Source: Fibrobacter sp. (GTDB taxonomy: Bacteria > Fibrobacterota > Fibrobacteria > Fibrobacterales > Fibrobacteraceae). Taken from it: a stretch of 6,969 nucleotides of DNA. The DNA lies in NCBI GenBank assembly GCA_012515825.1, contig JAAYXQ010000127.1, positions 1 through 6,969 on the forward strand, read 5' to 3'. Of this stretch, positions 5,342-6,969 are shown piece by piece (within the stretch, counting starts at the first letter, position 1; the number at the start of each line of letters is the position of its first letter). The notes beneath the pieces were generated by a model. It did not search any database, had not been told where the DNA came from, and saw only the letters and a list, made by a program, of their open reading frames with translations. The translations under genes and the position numbers were made by a program.

Positions 5342-6700
5342 TTATTTACGCTTTTTCTTCTTTTTTGGAGGCGTATAGTTAGAACCCACAGGAGCTCCCC
5401 CATTTTGCTTCTGAGCAATGCCCCCTATTTTCTTAAACATTTCTTTCATCGATTCAAATTGAGAAAGCACCTGATTCACCTTCTGAACAGAAGTTCCAGA
5501 ACCTTGAGCAATTCTTTTTTTTCGACTACTATCGATAATTTGTGGCTTTTTGCGTTCTCTAGGCGTCATAGAACTTAAAGTTGCTTCTACATAGACTAGA
5601 TCTTTTTCATTGATTTGATCTAAAGGCAACTTATTTAATCCAGGGATCAAGCCCATAATGTCTTTTATTCGACCTAGTTTTTTAATCGTGCGAAGTTGCT
5701 TTAAGAAGTCATTTAGATCGAAGGTATTATTAAAGATCTTTTTCTTTAAATCTTTCGCATCTTTTTCTTCAATCACAGCCTGTGCTTTTTCCACAAGGCT
5801 AACCACGTCACCCATACCTAAGATACGGCTAGCCATACGATCTGGGTGGAATAAATCCATCTCAGAAAGTTTTTCTCCAAGACCCACAAAACAGATAGGA
5901 ACACCCGTCATCTTTTTAATGGAAAGAGCAGCACCGCCTCTTGTATCACCATCCATCTTAGAAAGACAGACACCTGTGAAATTGAGCCTCTGGAAGAACG
6001 TTTCAGCAACGCTAACGGCTTCTTGACCAATCATCGCATCGGCAACAAATAAAATTTCATTTGGGTGAACAGCGTCTCTGGCTTGTTCCAGCTCTTGCAT
6101 CAAAACATCATCTATCTGCAAACGCCCTGCAGTATCATAGATAACTAAATCATAACCATTCTCAACAGCATAGCGATGACCATTTTTGATAATCTCAACA
6201 GGATTACCTTGGCCTTCTTCGTATACTGGTATGCCTATGGATTTACCAAGAACTTGTAATTGCTTAATAGCCGCTGGTCGATAAACGTCTGCAGCCACAA
6301 GCAAAGGTTTACGCTTGCGCTTACTTCTCATGTATAGTGCAATCTTACCTGCAAAAGTCGTTTTTCCAGACCCTTGCAAACCGACCATCATGATACCAAT
6401 AGGAGAAGAACCTGTGAGTTCAACCTCTTTAGTCTCCCCACCCATCATTTGGATTAATTCATCGTTGATGATTTTAACGATCTGTTGCCCAGGAGAAACA
6501 GAAAGCAGTACATCGGTACCAAGAGCCTTATCTTTTACCGCTTTGACAAAATCTCGGGTAACATTAAAGTTAACGTCTGCTTCAAGAAAAGCACGCCGGA
6601 CTTCACGAAGAGCTTCGGCAACGTTATCTTCGGTCAAGGTTCCTTGGCCACGTAGTTTTTTTAGGGTCGATTCTAAAGAGTCTGTAAGTTGAGAAAACAT
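5342..6700 (-). CDS. ffh: Signal recognition particle GTPase Ffh (SRP54)
   Basis: The product is 452 residues, typical for Ffh. With 4.5S RNA it binds signal sequences of nascent membrane proteins and delivers them to FtsY. The N domain (about 1-90) carries LTEDNVAEALREVRRAFLEADVN. The GTPase G domain shows GLQGSGKT (107-114), AADVYRPAA (136-144), DTAGRLQID (189-197), SKMDGD (247-252, where TKMDGD is usual) and GLGEKL (273-278). The M domain (about 325-430) has DIMGLIPG and LSSMTPRERKKP, then SSRKKRIAQGSG, the RNA-binding helix pair. The C-terminus ends in a strongly basic PPKKKKKRK. No Shine-Dalgarno sequence is visible before the ATG. A TATATT (6709-6714) lies so close that the mRNA leader could be only a few nucleotides long. 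Confidence 0.98.
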   Translation of the reverse strand: MFSQLTDSLESTLKKLRGQGTLTEDNVAEALREVRRAFLEADVNFNVTRDFVKAVKDKALGTDVLLSVSPGQQIVKIINDELIQMMGGETKEVELTGSSPIGIMMVGLQGSGKTTFAGKIALYMRSKRKRKPLLVAADVYRPAAIKQLQVLGKSIGIPVYEEGQGNPVEIIKNGHRYAVENGYDLVIYDTAGRLQIDDVLMQELEQARDAVHPNEILFVADAMIGQEAVSVAETFFQRLNFTGVCLSKMDGDTRGGAALSIKKMTGVPICFVGLGEKLSEMDLFHPDRMASRILGMGDVVSLVEKAQAVIEEKDAKDLKKKIFNNTFDLNDFLKQLRTIKKLGRIKDIMGLIPGLNKLPLDQINEKDLVYVEATLSSMTPRERKKPQIIDSSRKKRIAQGSGTSVQKVNQVLSQFESMKEMFKKIGGIAQKQNGGAPVGSNYTPPKKKKKRK

Positions 6701-6751
6701 AATGGCGAAATATAGTTAAAAAAAAATTAATATTTTCTAACTTTACTTTTC
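6701..6751. promoter_or_regulatory. 51-bp divergent intergenic region between ffh and the MATE gene
   Basis: This short, extremely A+T-rich gap must hold both outward promoters or at least the ends of them. Candidate -10 boxes are TATATT on the minus strand (6709-6714, for ffh) and TAATAT on the plus strand (6728-6733, for the transporter). Neither has a good -35 at 17 nt, and neither gene has a recognisable Shine-Dalgarno sequence. The boxes are weak because random AT-rich sequence yields similar matches. Confidence 0.35.
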
Positions 6752-6969
6752 ATGAAAAAGAATTTGCATAAGAAAGGCGGAATCCGAGACGTGCTCGTAG
6801 TAGCACTTCCCATGCTCCTATCCATGTCTTTTGATACCATGATGACCTTTGCCGATCGTCTTTTTCTTTCCCGTGTTGGCTCTGAATATATGAACGCGGC
6901 CTTAAGTGGTGGGATTACTCAAATGATGATCCTTACCTTTTTTACAGGAACGATCAGTTATGCCACCGC
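6752..6969 (+). CDS. Partial MATE-family multidrug/Na+ antiporter (N-terminal 72 residues)
   Basis: This frame runs from the ATG at 6752 off the right edge with no stop. The translation begins MKKNLHKKGGIRDVLVVALP. A basic cytosolic start precedes a first membrane helix (about 14-34) of the form LPMLLSMSFDTMMTFADRLFLSRVGSE. That matches the opening of MATE transporters, where a Pro in helix 1 and a 'D..flg..G' pattern are typical. A second hydrophobic segment starts near residue 54. MATE proteins export cationic drugs and metabolites using Na+ or H+ gradients. The substrate cannot be inferred. It is the only plus-strand gene in the window and is divergent from ffh. No clear ribosome site precedes it, so a downstream start is possible, but the basic N-terminus fits. 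Confidence 0.8.
   Translation, partial: MKKNLHKKGGIRDVLVVALPMLLSMSFDTMMTFADRLFLSRVGSEYMNAALSGGITQMMILTFFTGTISYAT

Noticed and set aside
5658..6692. Two plus-strand open frames (122 and 125 residues) opposite ffh
   Set aside because: They are antisense to the conserved ffh frame, have compositions typical of reversed coding sequence, and show no recognisable motif.

Overview
The window looks like a bacterial chromosome core-gene region at roughly 40% G+C by eye. One long, co-oriented minus-strand gene cluster covers almost all of it. Several features point to the Fibrobacterota-Chlorobi-Bacteroidota (FCB) group, and from memory of S16 and TrmD sequences I favour a low-GC Fibrobacter-like lineage. 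TrmD has a CGHYKG loop and a PxYTRP motif where proteobacteria have CGRYEG and PHYTRP. S16 begins MATVIRLSRFGKRHHAVYR and has an Ala/Lys-rich tail. The assignment is an inference from remembered family signatures, not from a search.

The layout is described in transcription order on the minus strand, from right to left. ffh (SRP54 GTPase) is the rightmost minus-strand gene, and a hairpin plus T-run terminator follows it at 5281-5325. A good sigma70-like promoter (5202-5230) then starts the classic rpsP-rimM-trmD-rplS operon (S16, RimM, TrmD, L19). A strong hairpin lies between rpsP and rimM. rimM and trmD overlap by 4 nt. Two adjacent genes follow 12 nt after rplS and overlap each other by 10 nt. 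Both encode roughly 300-residue proteins with an N-terminal cyclic-nucleotide-binding (CNB/Crp-like) fold and a probable winged helix-turn-helix. After a 111-nt gap come yajC, def (peptide deformylase) and the start of a secreted protein that may be of the SpoIID/LytB type and runs off the left edge. On the plus strand, at the far right, a MATE-type multidrug transporter gene starts divergently from ffh and runs off the right edge.

Functionally the cluster joins ribosome assembly (S16, RimM, L19), tRNA modification for reading-frame maintenance (TrmD), co-translational targeting and export (Ffh, YajC) and removal of the nascent N-formyl group (Def). The unusual element is the tandem pair of degenerate Crp-like proteins embedded directly downstream of rplS. 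They look like diverged paralogs. Each retains a different half of the residue pair that binds the cyclic-nucleotide phosphate in CRP. No RNA gene, CRISPR array, insertion sequence or prophage was seen, and no gene-free stretch longer than about 110 nt exists in the window.
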